Assembly (NCBI RefSeq): GCF_011046735.1 | Contig: NZ_CP049258.1 | Span: 620,001 to 684,000 of the forward strand | Length of the DNA: 64,000 bases | Source of the DNA: Nordella sp. HKS 07 | GTDB taxonomy: Bacteria; Pseudomonadota; Alphaproteobacteria; Rhizobiales; Aestuariivirgaceae | Direction of reading: 5' to 3' | Shown: positions 27,320 to 35,561 of the stretch, piece by piece | How positions within the stretch are numbered: position 1 is the first letter of the stretch | Layout: each line of letters begins with the position of its first letter | Program-made: the position numbers and the translations under genes | Notes under the pieces: model-generated | The model's input: only the letters and a program-made list of their open reading frames with translations | Told to the model about the DNA's origin: nothing | Database searches by the model: none

Positions 27320-27704
27320 CGTACCGGTCAGAAAGGTCGGAGCATTCGCGGGCGGCGCTCCTATGGGGTCGGTGAATTACGCACTTCAGACTCGCTTGGC
27401 CACCTTTTTTAGCGTCGAGCGGGAGCATCCGATTGTGACAACTATGTCGTCTGCCCTTTCTTCAGCTTGAGAATGGCTTTGTTCCGTTCCGCCTCTTCTG
27501 GCAGACCCCTCCGGCAAGAACCGTCTGTTCCCAATTGCACACCGCCAGGGGCCCGCAAGGGAGTCGCTAGGATCGCGTAGGAGAGTCGTACAGCGGGTTC
27601 TGGCTCGGCCGAGTGTCGGGCATAGGGCGCCCACGGTGAGTCTCAGTGACTCTCTAAACGGCGTTCAGGGTCTATCGGGGCTAAGCGCCCTATCGGCCCG
27701 TTTC

Positions 27705-28052
27705 CTATTGCTTGGCGCACGGCCACTTTCTCTTGAGAGCCCTCAAAGCAACGGAAGCAGCCGAGCTTGCGCGAGCTTGTGGTTGTACCTCCAACTCCTT
27801 CAAGACAACTTTTCGGAGCTTCTCCACCTTTGCTCTGGGAGGGAGGCAGATCACCAATTTTTGTGTGGCAATCACCGCCGCCTCATTTGCTGTATCAACA
27901 ACTGCGGCAAGATAGGACGCACAGCGAGCGCTTGACCGACTGCACTCGGTATAAAGCTTGTCAGTGTTCCACATGCTTTTTGCTGCAGCGGGTAGTGCCA
28001 GCGTCAGACACGCAAGCACCCCAAAAGCGGCGACTGTACTAACCCACGGCAT
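27705..28052 (-). CDS. Exported Rap1a/Tai-like protein
   Basis: About 115 residues. A signal peptide (WVSTVAAFGVLACLTLALPA) precedes a domain with the cysteine pattern of the Rap1a/Tai family: LYTECS, SARCASYLAAVVD, LVICLPP and a final KWPC. Family founders are immunity proteins against type VI amidase effectors, but many members are orphans, and no effector is adjacent here. ATG 28052 is chosen; the frame extends four codons to a TTG. Confidence 0.65.
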   Translation of the reverse strand: MPWVSTVAAFGVLACLTLALPAAAKSMWNTDKLYTECSRSSARCASYLAAVVDTANEAAVIATQKLVICLPPRAKVEKLRKVVLKELEVQPQARASSAASVALRALKRKWPCAKQ

Positions 28053-28252
28053 TGAGATGTCCAACGTGCCCTATGCGACCGAGTTCCGCGGGAGCATGGA
28101 CGCAAGCGCGTCTACTTGGGGTGTACCCTCTGTGGACGTCTACTGACCGGCCCAATCCCGTGCACTATGGGTTTGTAACGACATAGTTGACAGCAACGAC
28201 TCCGTGGTCTAAGAGCCATAGTGGACACACACCCGGACGGAGACCACGCACC

Positions 28253-28770
28253 ATGTCAACGCATATCGGATACGCCAGAGTGTCCACCACCGATCAGAAC
28301 ACCGACACTCAGGCTGAACGGCTCAAGGCCGTAGGGTGCGCCGTGATCCGCAAGGAGAAGGTTTCCGGTAAAAGCCGAGATGGACGCAGTGAACTGGCGA
28401 CGGTTCTGGAGTTCATCCGGCCCGGCGACGTCCTGACCGTGGTAAAGCTCGACAGGTTGGGCCGTAGCAGAAGGGCGCGCACCTCCGCGTCCTCGAACCG
28501 GCGATCAGCACCGACGGGCCGATGGGCAAGGTCATGCTCACCGTTCTCGGCATGGTCGCTGAGATGGAGCTAGGCTTCATCAAGGAGAGGCAGCTCACCG
28601 GCATCGCGAAGGCGAAGGCTGCAGGGGTCTACAAGGGAAGGCCGGTCAAGCTCGACTGGAAGAGGATCAAGAGCATGAAGGCGAGCGGTGCTGGCGCGAC
28701 GGAGATCGCGAAGGCGCTGGGGTGCAGCCGGGGCATGGTCTATAAGGCGCTCAACGCTCCCGCCCGATAA
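28253..28770 (+). pseudogene. Serine resolvase with an internal deletion and frameshift
   Basis: The N-terminal part is a typical resolvase (IGYARVSTTDQNTDTQAERL, with the nucleophile Ser), reaching LDRLGRS near 28470. About 14 codons are then missing and the frame changes to HLRVLEPAISTDGPMGKVML, followed by the C-terminal HTH (GATEIAKALGCSRGMVYKAL). The catalytic domain is therefore incomplete. Its 3' end lies inside the 1.1-kb duplicated segment. Confidence 0.75.
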
Positions 28771-28935
28771 TCTGCACAGTCGACACCCGGTCCCCGGCCG
28801 GCGAGGCCATGTTCAAGATGATGGGCGTCTTCGCAGAGCTCGAACGGCCATGATCCACGAGCGAGTGAACGCGGCGCTCGCGAGAGGGAAGGCCGAAGAC
28901 AAGACGCTAGGCGGCCCCAAGATTGGCCCAATGCG
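28771..28935 (+). pseudogene. Second serine recombinase fragment
   Basis: Encodes SPAGEAMFKMMGVFAELER and, one frame on, AMIHERVNAALARGKAEDKT, from the catalytic-domain end of a different resolvase. A frameshift at about 28850 separates them. Confidence 0.6.
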
Positions 28936-28957
28936 ACAGGCCAGCAAGGGATTCACC

Positions 28958-29590
28958 CTACACTCCCTCCGCCATGACAATCACCCGACTTCCCACAGGG
29001 ACCCGACGATAAAGATCAACGACATCCTGATTGACCATGCGGATGCAGCCCGACGAGGCATTCTTTCCGATGGAAAGTGGCTCCGTTGTGCCGTGTATGC
29101 GATAGAGCGTGTCGTTGCCGTTTTGGAATAGGTAGAGGGCTCTGGCGCCCAGCGGATTGTCGGGACCGCCCGGCATGCCGTTCGCCCATTTTGCTTTTTC
29201 GGGGCTACGCGCGATCATGTCCTTGGGCGGCGTCCAGCGCGGCCACATAACCTTGCGTCCTACATCGGCCAGACCCGCCCACCTGAAGCCGTCCCGGCCC
29301 ACCGCGCAGCCGTAGCGGATCGCCGTTTTGTTCTCGAGCACGATATAGAGTTGCCGAGACGAGGTGTCGATAATGATAGTCCCTGGCCAATGCCGCCCAT
29401 TGTAGGCGACAACCTCGCGACGAAAATCCGGCGGAAGCCTCTTGTAGTCGAACGGCGGCAAAGGATAGGGATCGTCGGCATCGTCAGCCCGTGCCGGCAC
29501 CGCGAGCATAGTTGCTGCAGCACCGGCGAAGAAGGCCCTCCGCGACAATCTCTTGGCAGACACTTGCTCAATGTGGATCGATCTAGTCAT
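28958..29590 (-). CDS. L,D-transpeptidase (YkuD), second copy
   Basis: Same 210-residue protein as at 13767-14399 with two differences (Met for Ile in the signal peptide, Glu for Ala in FRREVVAYN). The YkuD motif HGTTEP...SSGCIRM is complete, so both copies should be active in periplasmic peptidoglycan cross-linking. A 30-codon ORF overlapping its start is also kept. It lies inside the tRNA-Glu element. Confidence 0.9.
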   Translation of the reverse strand: MTRSIHIEQVSAKRLSRRAFFAGAAATMLAVPARADDADDPYPLPPFDYKRLPPDFRREVVAYNGRHWPGTIIIDTSSRQLYIVLENKTAIRYGCAVGRDGFRWAGLADVGRKVMWPRWTPPKDMIARSPEKAKWANGMPGGPDNPLGARALYLFQNGNDTLYRIHGTTEPLSIGKNASSGCIRMVNQDVVDLYRRVPVGSRVIVMAEGV

Positions 29591-29759
29591 TTACGACTTC
29601 CCAGCTCTTGTCGAGGTTGAACCTTGCAATGCCCTTTGCGATAGCTTCGGTATCGCGGACCGAGATCTTCTTCATGTACGATTTTGGCTTGATTTACCAC
29701 AAAGGTTTCGACGCGACGGTTATTGTGAACACTCTCCTATGCCGATGCTGCGCACGCGA

Positions 29760-30024
29760 TGAGGTGACGCTTGCGCAAGTCCAACTATTCCGGCTCAACA
29801 TGGTGCTGGCATGCCTGGGCTGCGGCCACAAGCAGCTGATGGATCCTGACGAGCTTCTGAAGAAATGGCCGCCAGAGACGACGATGAAGCAGATCGCCAC
29901 GCATGCCCGGTGTAAAAACAGAGGGTGCCGTGGTAACTACGGCGCCGAGGTGCTGTTTCGTACCGGAGAATTTCCAGAAGACTGGTGGCCGCGGACGCCG
30001 GCAAACCGAATGAGGCGCGCTTAA
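29760..30024 (+). CDS. Zn-ribbon-like hypothetical protein, N-terminus cut
   Basis: Cysteine pattern CLGCGHK...CKNRGCRG over about 80 residues suggests a small zinc ribbon. The reading frame enters from the duplicated segment with no proper start; the first Met is at 29802, just before the first cysteine pair. The duplication boundary at 29748 has probably replaced its beginning. Confidence 0.45.
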
Positions 30025-30102
30025 CTATGACCTTGGCGCGTGGCGACCGATATGCAACACTTTAGGTTGCCGGGCCGAATCCGGCAGCGCTCCCACCACG
30101 GG

Positions 30103-30226
30103 GCCCGTCGGCAAGCTTGCCCCCCAAACCCCAAGCGCCGACGGGCTTCGCGCTCAGCTGGACGTCCGGAACCATTCAACGAGCACCCGCATTACGAAGA
30201 TGGCCATGATTGCGCTCATGGCCATC
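30103..30226. other. Structured non-coding region with two perfect hairpins
   Basis: GCCCGTCGGC (30103-30112) pairs with GCCGACGGGC (30137-30146), and GATGGCCATGA (30199-30209) pairs with TCATGGCCATC (30216-30226) around a 6-nt loop. No credible gene covers it. The remaining sequence from 30025 to 30420 shows nothing else. Confidence 0.5.
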
Positions 30227-30432
30227 TAGCCCGTCGGGCTATGGATTGCCTCCCAGTCCGGCGGGCGCCCTAAAACGCACATTGCCGGGATGGCCGCCCG
30301 TATCCAACTTACGGAACAACCTAAGCGGCTCATCGTTGCCTGTTGCCTGCCCCACGGCAGGTAGCCCCAAGGCCGCCAAGTGACCACTTCGCTATGCCCA
30401 ATCCCTGGCGGGCCCCCGTCGAAGCGTCGACA

Positions 30433-30633
30433 ATGAAAACCCGGACGACCATCTATGCTGGCGAGAATGGAGAGACGCCAGTTGTCCGCCAGGTTGAGAT
30501 CGTGGTGGAAGGCCGCCGTCCCCTACAAGAAATGTCGCGCCTGCAGGAACTCCCGGAGAATTTCTGCATTGATCTGATGATCCTCTTTGACATCAGCAGA
30601 CTAAACCCGCTTCCCTGGCGGGTTCTTTTTTGA
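30433..30633 (+). CDS. Short hypothetical ORF
   Basis: About 66 residues beginning MKTRTTIYAGENGETPVVRQ. The N-terminal 45 residues look protein-like; the end runs into a terminator-like hairpin, so the true gene, if any, may be shorter or broken. Not recognised. Confidence 0.25.
   Translation: MKTRTTIYAGENGETPVVRQVEIVVEGRRPLQEMSRLQELPENFCIDLMILFDISRLNPLPWRVLF
30604..30632 (+). terminator. Rho-independent terminator
   Basis: ACCCGC-TTCCCT-GGCGGGT followed by TCTTTTTT. It would end transcription from the left. Confidence 0.6.
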
Positions 30634-30799
30634 AATGCTAGCGTGCTCGGCGGCGTGGTCGAAGCTGTCTCCCACGGCTCTCTTCGCAAAGCTGCTTATG
30701 CATGAGATATAACTCGGCGATTTCTCGCTCGGATATCTGCTCGAGAGCTGGGCGCTTTTGATCTGCTCATCCAGGCGCTGGGTCTTCGGACCAAGCGAG

Positions 30800-30985
30800 C
30801 GGGAGTTGCCAGGCCTAATTCCTTCCGCACCCCCTTATAAGGCGGGGCTTCAGGGTCCTTCTTTTGAGACATAAACTCGCCGGACGCCTTTTCCCGCTTC
30901 GTCCAATGCTCCTCGCCTTCGATCTTAGTCTTAAGCTGAGAGCGATTGCGGTCGGCGCCTTTGCGCGCGTTATCGCCGGGCGGTG
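30800..30985 (-). pseudogene. 5'-truncated relative of the 16524 small protein
   Basis: Minus strand encodes DNARKG, RSQLKTKIEGEEHWTKREKA, SGEFMSQKKDPEAPPYKGVR, as in 16524-16705 but in one frame. No start codon is available because the upstream sequence changes abruptly into an autotransporter fragment at about 30985. Confidence 0.5.
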
Positions 30986-31288
30986 GCGTGACTCACCCTC
31001 GCGCTGATGTCGCCATAGTTTGTTACGTTTCCGCCTTGGTTCAACGATATGCCATAGGTGTGTCCCAGAATTATTCCTGTGGACTGGTTGACCAGCGAGC
31101 CGTTGGCATTGAAGGCGAATCCGGCGGCAGTTCCGTCGGTGGAACTGATGACCGTGCCGGCGTTTGTGAAGGTCACAGGCGCAATGCCATTGATGATCAG
31201 AGCGTGTCCGGCCGTGGTCGCCACGGTGGTGCCAAGATTTAGCAGGTAGGCGTTATCAGTCGACAGTGTCTGCGTGGTCGTGCTGGGC
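30986..31288 (-). pseudogene. Autotransporter passenger fragment
   Basis: About 100 residues of Gly/Asn/Thr-rich beta-helix sequence (NAYLLNLGTTVATTAGHALI, FTNAGTVISSTDGTAAGFAF, NQGGNVTNYGDIS), typical of autotransporter adhesin passengers. No signal peptide or barrel is present. It is joined on both sides to unrelated fragments. Confidence 0.5.
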
Positions 31289-31295
31289 CCGACGA

Positions 31296-31667
31296 CATGG
31301 CGCGCACTGACGCAGCCGCATCTTTTGGCGGAATGGCTGGCGAAGACGCACTTCAACCCGCAAACCTGACATCGCTTCACGGTGAAGATCGATCCGCAGC
31401 CCGACAGAAGCTTCATGTTCGATTGCGAGGTCACCTCCGTCGATCCGAACAAGGTGCTTACCTATACGTGGAATTCGGTTGGCGATGAGACGGGAAAGGG
31501 CTGCGGAGCGTCGTGACCTGGCCCTCACCGCCACGCCCACCGGCACGCGCCTGCGCATGGAGCAGTCGGGCTTCGCGCCGGACCAGCCGGCCTACTTCTA
31601 TGGCGCTCGAATGGGTTGGCCGCAATTCATGGCGAAGCTCGAACAGCTTCTCACAGGGCTCGATTGA
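31296..31667 (+). pseudogene. SRPBCC/AHSA1-type protein remnant
   Basis: Reads ALTQPHLLAEWLAKTHF, stop (TGA, probably from Gly), HRFTVKIDPQPDR, CEVTSVDPNKVLTYTWNS, then after a frameshift near 31510 LTATPTGTRLRMEQSGF to LLTGLD at 31667. This is a recognisable AHSA1/START-like domain with one nonsense change and one frameshift. Confidence 0.55.
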
Positions 31668-31876
31668 AGCGGAAGCCTGCGGTTTTCGGATAAACCGATA
31701 CGCAAAAACAAGGAAATAGAGCGGCGCATAATCGCTCGGCCTGAGGCGAGGACACGAGAGCGTTCAACTTGGGCGGAACGGGTCGCGAAGGGCACGCATG
31801 CTTACATAATTTTGGTAACAGCTGCTTCGAGGAAGAACGCGGCTCTCTCGAAGAACGTTGAAAGGCGTGCTCGCTG

Positions 31877-32131
31877 ATGGTCGAGCGGAAAGACGCAGAC
31901 GCAAATGACGCCGGGCTGGTGGCGTTCGTCGTGCTTGTCCGCTTTCACGGCGTTGACGCCGATGCCGAGCAGATCTGTCGCCGCATCGCGCCTGAAGAAG
32001 CCATAGGAGTCGCCGGCATGCTGCGCCATGCCGGATCCTGCGGGGGCGAGGCGCGCTGTCTCGCCAGCAATTGGAAGTGGAGAAGACTCCGCTCCCGGCG
32101 ATCGCCAGCCGCCGAGACGGGCAGTTCTTAA
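31877..32131 (+). pseudogene. Fragment of a type I secretion ATPase (C39-like N-terminal domain)
   Basis: Encodes DANDAGLVAFVVLVRFHGVD and ICRRIAPEEAIGVAGMLRHA, matching the N-terminal C39-peptidase-like domain of HlyB/PrtD-type transporters, then a frameshift near 32040 into KTPLPAIASRRDGQF. The membrane and ATPase parts are absent. Confidence 0.45.
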
Positions 32132-32336
32132 TCCTCAAAAGTAGCCGGCGCCAGCGCTGCTTTGTCGCCGCAAGGCTACACTCCCGTCATAGACGCCAAA
32201 TCGCGCTGAAGCTCAACTGGTCAAGAATGTTGAGCGGGCAGACGCCGTAGGCTGCTTTGACTTGCGAAAGACGCTGAAAGGGTCCAGCCTAAGGTGGGCG
32301 ACACACTGTTCACTGGTAAGTAAGGAAGGATAGAAA

Positions 32337-33587
32337 ATGAATATCCGTCACCTTCTCGATCCTGAACAAGTACGCCTGGCAAGAAGGCGTAAGGGCGGGC
32401 TTACTGCTGCTAGACATGTGCTGGCGGCCGTCACTCTGACGGTCGGCGTTGCCGCGCTAAGCGTTCCTGCCTGGGCGCAAACGGAAGACGAGCTAGCCAA
32501 GCAATACAAGATCGAATCCATGAAGCAGGCGCTGGAGACGAAGGAGCGCTACGATCTCTATGGCCTGCGCTTCGCCAGTGACCAGTCGGCAGTCCCGGCT
32601 GACGCGCAATCGCTCCTGGACGACATTGCGGCGACGCTCAAGAACTTCCCTGAATGGCATTTGAGAATTGTCGGTCATACCGACGCCACGGCTGATCCGC
32701 AGCACAACCAGGCCCTGTCGCTCGACCGCGCCAACGCCATCAAGGCGGGGTTGGTCGAACGCGGCGTTGACGAGCAAAGGCTGGCTACGGCCGGCGCCGG
32801 CGAAAGCCGGCCTCTGGCCGGCAACGATACGCCTGAGGGGCGTGCTCTGAACCGCCGGGTCGAGCTTATTCGATTCACCGACTCGGCGGAGGCCAAGCGC
32901 CTGCTCAAGGCGATGTCGGATTATCTGGATGCGCAGAAAGCGATATCGTTCGACTACGATGCGGCGCTCGAGGTCGTAACCAATGATAAACAGAAGCTGG
33001 CGCTCTCGAGTTCCGGCATGGTGACGCTCAACCGTCCGGATAAGATCCGTGCGGCGCGCGCCGGCGGCTTCGTGGACGTCGAAACCCTGTTCGATGGCAA
33101 AACCCTGACCGTGCTCGGAAAGAACGCAAACAAATACACCCAGCTTGAAGTCCCCGGCACGATCGATCATTTGATTGACGAGTTGAGGACCAAATACGAC
33201 CGACCCCTGCCTGCCGCCGATCTGTTGGGGACGAACGCCTACGCCGCCTTGATGGAAGACGTTTACGACTCGAAAGATCTCGGCAGTGGAGTGATCAACG
33301 GCACCGAGTGCGATTTTCTCGCTTTCCGCAAGGACGAGGTGGACTTGCAGGTCTGGATCGCCCACGGAGATAGTCCCTATCCGTGCAAATATGTCCTGAC
33401 CTCGAGGCTCGTCACCGATGGACCGCAGTACAGTGTGGAGATCCGGAATTGGAGCACCGGCGACAAGGCCATGAAGGATGACTTTGCGTTCCAGAACGCG
33501 ACGAACGCGGAGAAGATCGACCTGAAAGACTTGCAGGACAAGACGAGTGAACTTCCCTCGAACTTTGCAATGGGAGGCAAACAATGA
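32337..33587 (+). CDS. OmpA-domain + DUF2092 fusion, exported
   Basis: 416 residues. After a signal peptide ending near VPAWAQ, residues 60-185 form an OmpA-like peptidoglycan-binding domain (LRIVGHTDATADPQHNQALS and RVELIRF). Residues 190-410 match DUF2092, a LolA/LolB-like lipid-carrier fold (LKAMSDYLDAQKAISFDYDA, VTLNRPDKIRA). Proteins of this kind probably act in the periplasm, perhaps moving lipids or lipoproteins while tethered to the wall; this is inferred. The stop overlaps the next gene (ATGA). A version without the OmpA part is encoded at 47106. Confidence 0.8.
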   Translation: MNIRHLLDPEQVRLARRRKGGLTAARHVLAAVTLTVGVAALSVPAWAQTEDELAKQYKIESMKQALETKERYDLYGLRFASDQSAVPADAQSLLDDIAATLKNFPEWHLRIVGHTDATADPQHNQALSLDRANAIKAGLVERGVDEQRLATAGAGESRPLAGNDTPEGRALNRRVELIRFTDSAEAKRLLKAMSDYLDAQKAISFDYDAALEVVTNDKQKLALSSSGMVTLNRPDKIRAARAGGFVDVETLFDGKTLTVLGKNANKYTQLEVPGTIDHLIDELRTKYDRPLPAADLLGTNAYAALMEDVYDSKDLGSGVINGTECDFLAFRKDEVDLQVWIAHGDSPYPCKYVLTSRLVTDGPQYSVEIRNWSTGDKAMKDDFAFQNATNAEKIDLKDLQDKTSELPSNFAMGGKQ

Positions 33588-33775
33588 CCATATTGAAGCG
33601 AGTTGCGATATTGGTTGCCGCTTTGATCGCACTGGGCGGTGTGAGCGAATTGGGTCGGCATCTGTCCATCCAGGGGCTGCCCGGTTTTGTCTCGACCGCG
33701 CAGGCTGAAGTCGGCCGGCCGCTGACACCGGTCAGCGTTGCCGGTGTGGCCCGGCGGACGGCGCGGCGTAACTAG
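33584..33775 (+). CDS. Small exported partner of the DUF2092 protein
   Basis: 63 residues: a signal peptide or single membrane helix, then the conserved tail AEVGRPLTPVSVAGVARRTA. ATGA overlap with the preceding gene shows translational coupling. The same pair recurs at 47106-48122 with an almost identical tail, so the two proteins likely work together. No function is known to me. Confidence 0.75.
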   Translation: MTILKRVAILVAALIALGGVSELGRHLSIQGLPGFVSTAQAEVGRPLTPVSVAGVARRTARRN

Positions 33776-34060
33776 AGCATGATCCGGAAAAGTGCGAAGC
33801 GGTTTTCCGAAAAGATCATGCGCAAACGAGAAGATCAAGCATGATGGCTTTAGAAGATCGCCTTTCTCAACCCTCATGCTGAGGTGCGACCCCGGCCTTG
33901 AGCCGGGGGAGCCTAGATCACGATCCGTTCAGATCGAACGATCTGAACGGATTAACGTGATCGATTCATAGTTGGCGCGCGATCGGACGGAAAACCGGTA
34001 CCCACTTTTCCTGATCGCGCGCCGAGCATTCATCAGGATAAAGCGACCCTTCGAGGGCCG
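33776..34060. repeat. Cluster of rhizobial-type palindromic elements
   Basis: Three palindromes in a row. GCATGATC-CGGAAAA...TTTTCCG-aaaa-GATCATGC (about 33779-33826); ATCCGTTCAGATCG/CGATCTGAACGGAT with flanking GATCAC/GTGATC (about 33916-33960); GGCGCGCGATC...GATCGCGCGCC (about 33973-34023). Similar REP-like elements are common in Hyphomicrobiales. One may also end the operon upstream. Confidence 0.7.
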
Positions 34061-34183
34061 CTTCGCGGCCACCTCGGGGTGAGGGTGACCCCCTTACCTC
34101 GCCTTCGCCGCTTTTGTCTGGGCGCGAACAGTGGGCGGAAGACAATGCTCTCGACCCTCGCAACTCTAACCCATCTTGCGGCG

Positions 34184-35431
34184 CTATCCGCCGGCCACTG
34201 GATGCGCAATTGAAAAATACGGCAAGGCAAGAAAGACCTTGGCCACCACGGCATTGGCAAGATCGACGAAGAACGAGCCGGCCAGTGTAATGAGAAGGAA
34301 GGCCTTTGGAGAAGGTCCGTAGCGATGTCCGACCTCATCCATGGTCGCCATGGCTACGGGCATGGAAGACAGGCCAAAACCCAGAAACCCGCCTGACGTG
34401 ACAGCAGCGTCATAGTCGCTGCCGAGTAGCCGGAACAGGACAAAGTAGGCAATCGCTACGGTGGCTACCACTTGAATCACGACGTTCAGCATGAGCGGCA
34501 CGATGATCACGGCCACCGAGATCAAAGGCGTCGACATCAGTGCCATCACCAGGAAAAGCTGAAGTGCCACAGCTCCACCTTTCTCGATCGGTGCAAAATC
34601 CAATGGGTGCTTCAAGATGTCCGCAACATTTGTAATGACCACGCCGGCTAACATGGCAGATAAGAACCCTGGCAGCAGCAGTCCTGCCTCACGCGCATAT
34701 TGGTTAAGCTTCTCGCCCATCAAGACAGCGAGTGCGAGAACGAAGACGGTCGACAAGAGGCTCTCGATTTGACCGGTCTCTGCCGCTTTCGACGCCTTGG
34801 CGGGTGGAGGAGCTGCAAACGTGACATCGGTCTTGGCACCCTTTAGCCCATGCAAGTTGTGTCGCTTCACAATCCAACCCGTGACGGGGCCTGAGACGAG
34901 TGCACCCGCTATTACGGCAAGCGTCGCTGCGCCGACGGCCACGACCTGTGCGTTCTGGAGTCCCTGACTCTGTAGCTCCTTGGCCCATGCCATGGCAGTG
35001 CCAGGGCCGCCAACGAATGATAGGGACCCAACCAGCACGCCATAAGCCGGATGAACTCCCCAGAACGTCGCAAGCGCAGCACCAGAGAGGTTCTGTACCA
35101 TCAGTGCGACGACCGTAACCGCACAGAGAATGAGCAGCGGTTTCCCACCGCTCTTCAATGCCGCAAGCTTTGCCGAAAGACCGATCGTCGTAAAGAAGAT
35201 CAGCAGCAGAGCGTCCTTGAGGCGAGAGCCGAAGACGACATCGAAATCGACAAATACTTGAAGAAGCAGTACAGCTACCGCAACGATCATGGCTCCGACC
35301 ACGGCGTTGGGCATATCAATGCGCCGCAAGAAGGGAACAGCTTGGCGAATGTATCGGCCCACAAAGAGTGCGATCACCCCAACGATAAGGGTTGAGAGCT
35401 CATCAAGCTCAAAACGTGTCATTGCTTCCAT
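34184..35431 (-). CDS. gltS: Sodium/glutamate symporter (GltS family)
   Basis: 415 residues with about ten transmembrane helices in two inverted halves. It carries the GltS hallmarks: LLIFFTTIGLSAKLAALKSG, LVGSLSFVGGPGTAMAWAKE in the first re-entrant loop and GFLGFGLSSMPVAMATMDEV in the second. It should import glutamate with sodium across the inner membrane. It is the last gene of an apparent operon with the AspT-type exchanger and decarboxylase. Intact. Confidence 0.9.
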   Translation of the reverse strand: MEAMTRFELDELSTLIVGVIALFVGRYIRQAVPFLRRIDMPNAVVGAMIVAVAVLLLQVFVDFDVVFGSRLKDALLLIFFTTIGLSAKLAALKSGGKPLLILCAVTVVALMVQNLSGAALATFWGVHPAYGVLVGSLSFVGGPGTAMAWAKELQSQGLQNAQVVAVGAATLAVIAGALVSGPVTGWIVKRHNLHGLKGAKTDVTFAAPPPAKASKAAETGQIESLLSTVFVLALAVLMGEKLNQYAREAGLLLPGFLSAMLAGVVITNVADILKHPLDFAPIEKGGAVALQLFLVMALMSTPLISVAVIIVPLMLNVVIQVVATVAIAYFVLFRLLGSDYDAAVTSGGFLGFGLSSMPVAMATMDEVGHRYGPSPKAFLLITLAGSFFVDLANAVVAKVFLALPYFSIAHPVAGG

Positions 35432-35561
35432 GATCTGACCACCACCCCATTGCGACGATCAGGGCATTCACTCAGCCTGAAGGTCTTTCCAACTGGTCGT
35501 TGCCACTGTCCGATCAACAAGAACGGACACGCTGACGTCCACGATTCAAGCAATTCACTTA

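Larger units (their letters stand above)
28655..29748 (-). repeat. 1.1-kb duplicated segment, copy 2
   Basis: Inverted copy of 13611-14712. Here the resolvase gene continues upstream of the segment and a Zn-ribbon fragment lies beyond the other end, which places the source copy inside the element. Confidence 0.85.

Noticed and set aside
27705-28052. Type VI immunity protein
   Set aside because: The fold family fits, but no effector or secretion genes are near, so only the family name is given.
32493-33728. Minus-strand open frame of 411 codons
   Set aside because: Mirror of the OmpA/DUF2092 gene; the plus strand has signal peptide, domains and ribosome site.
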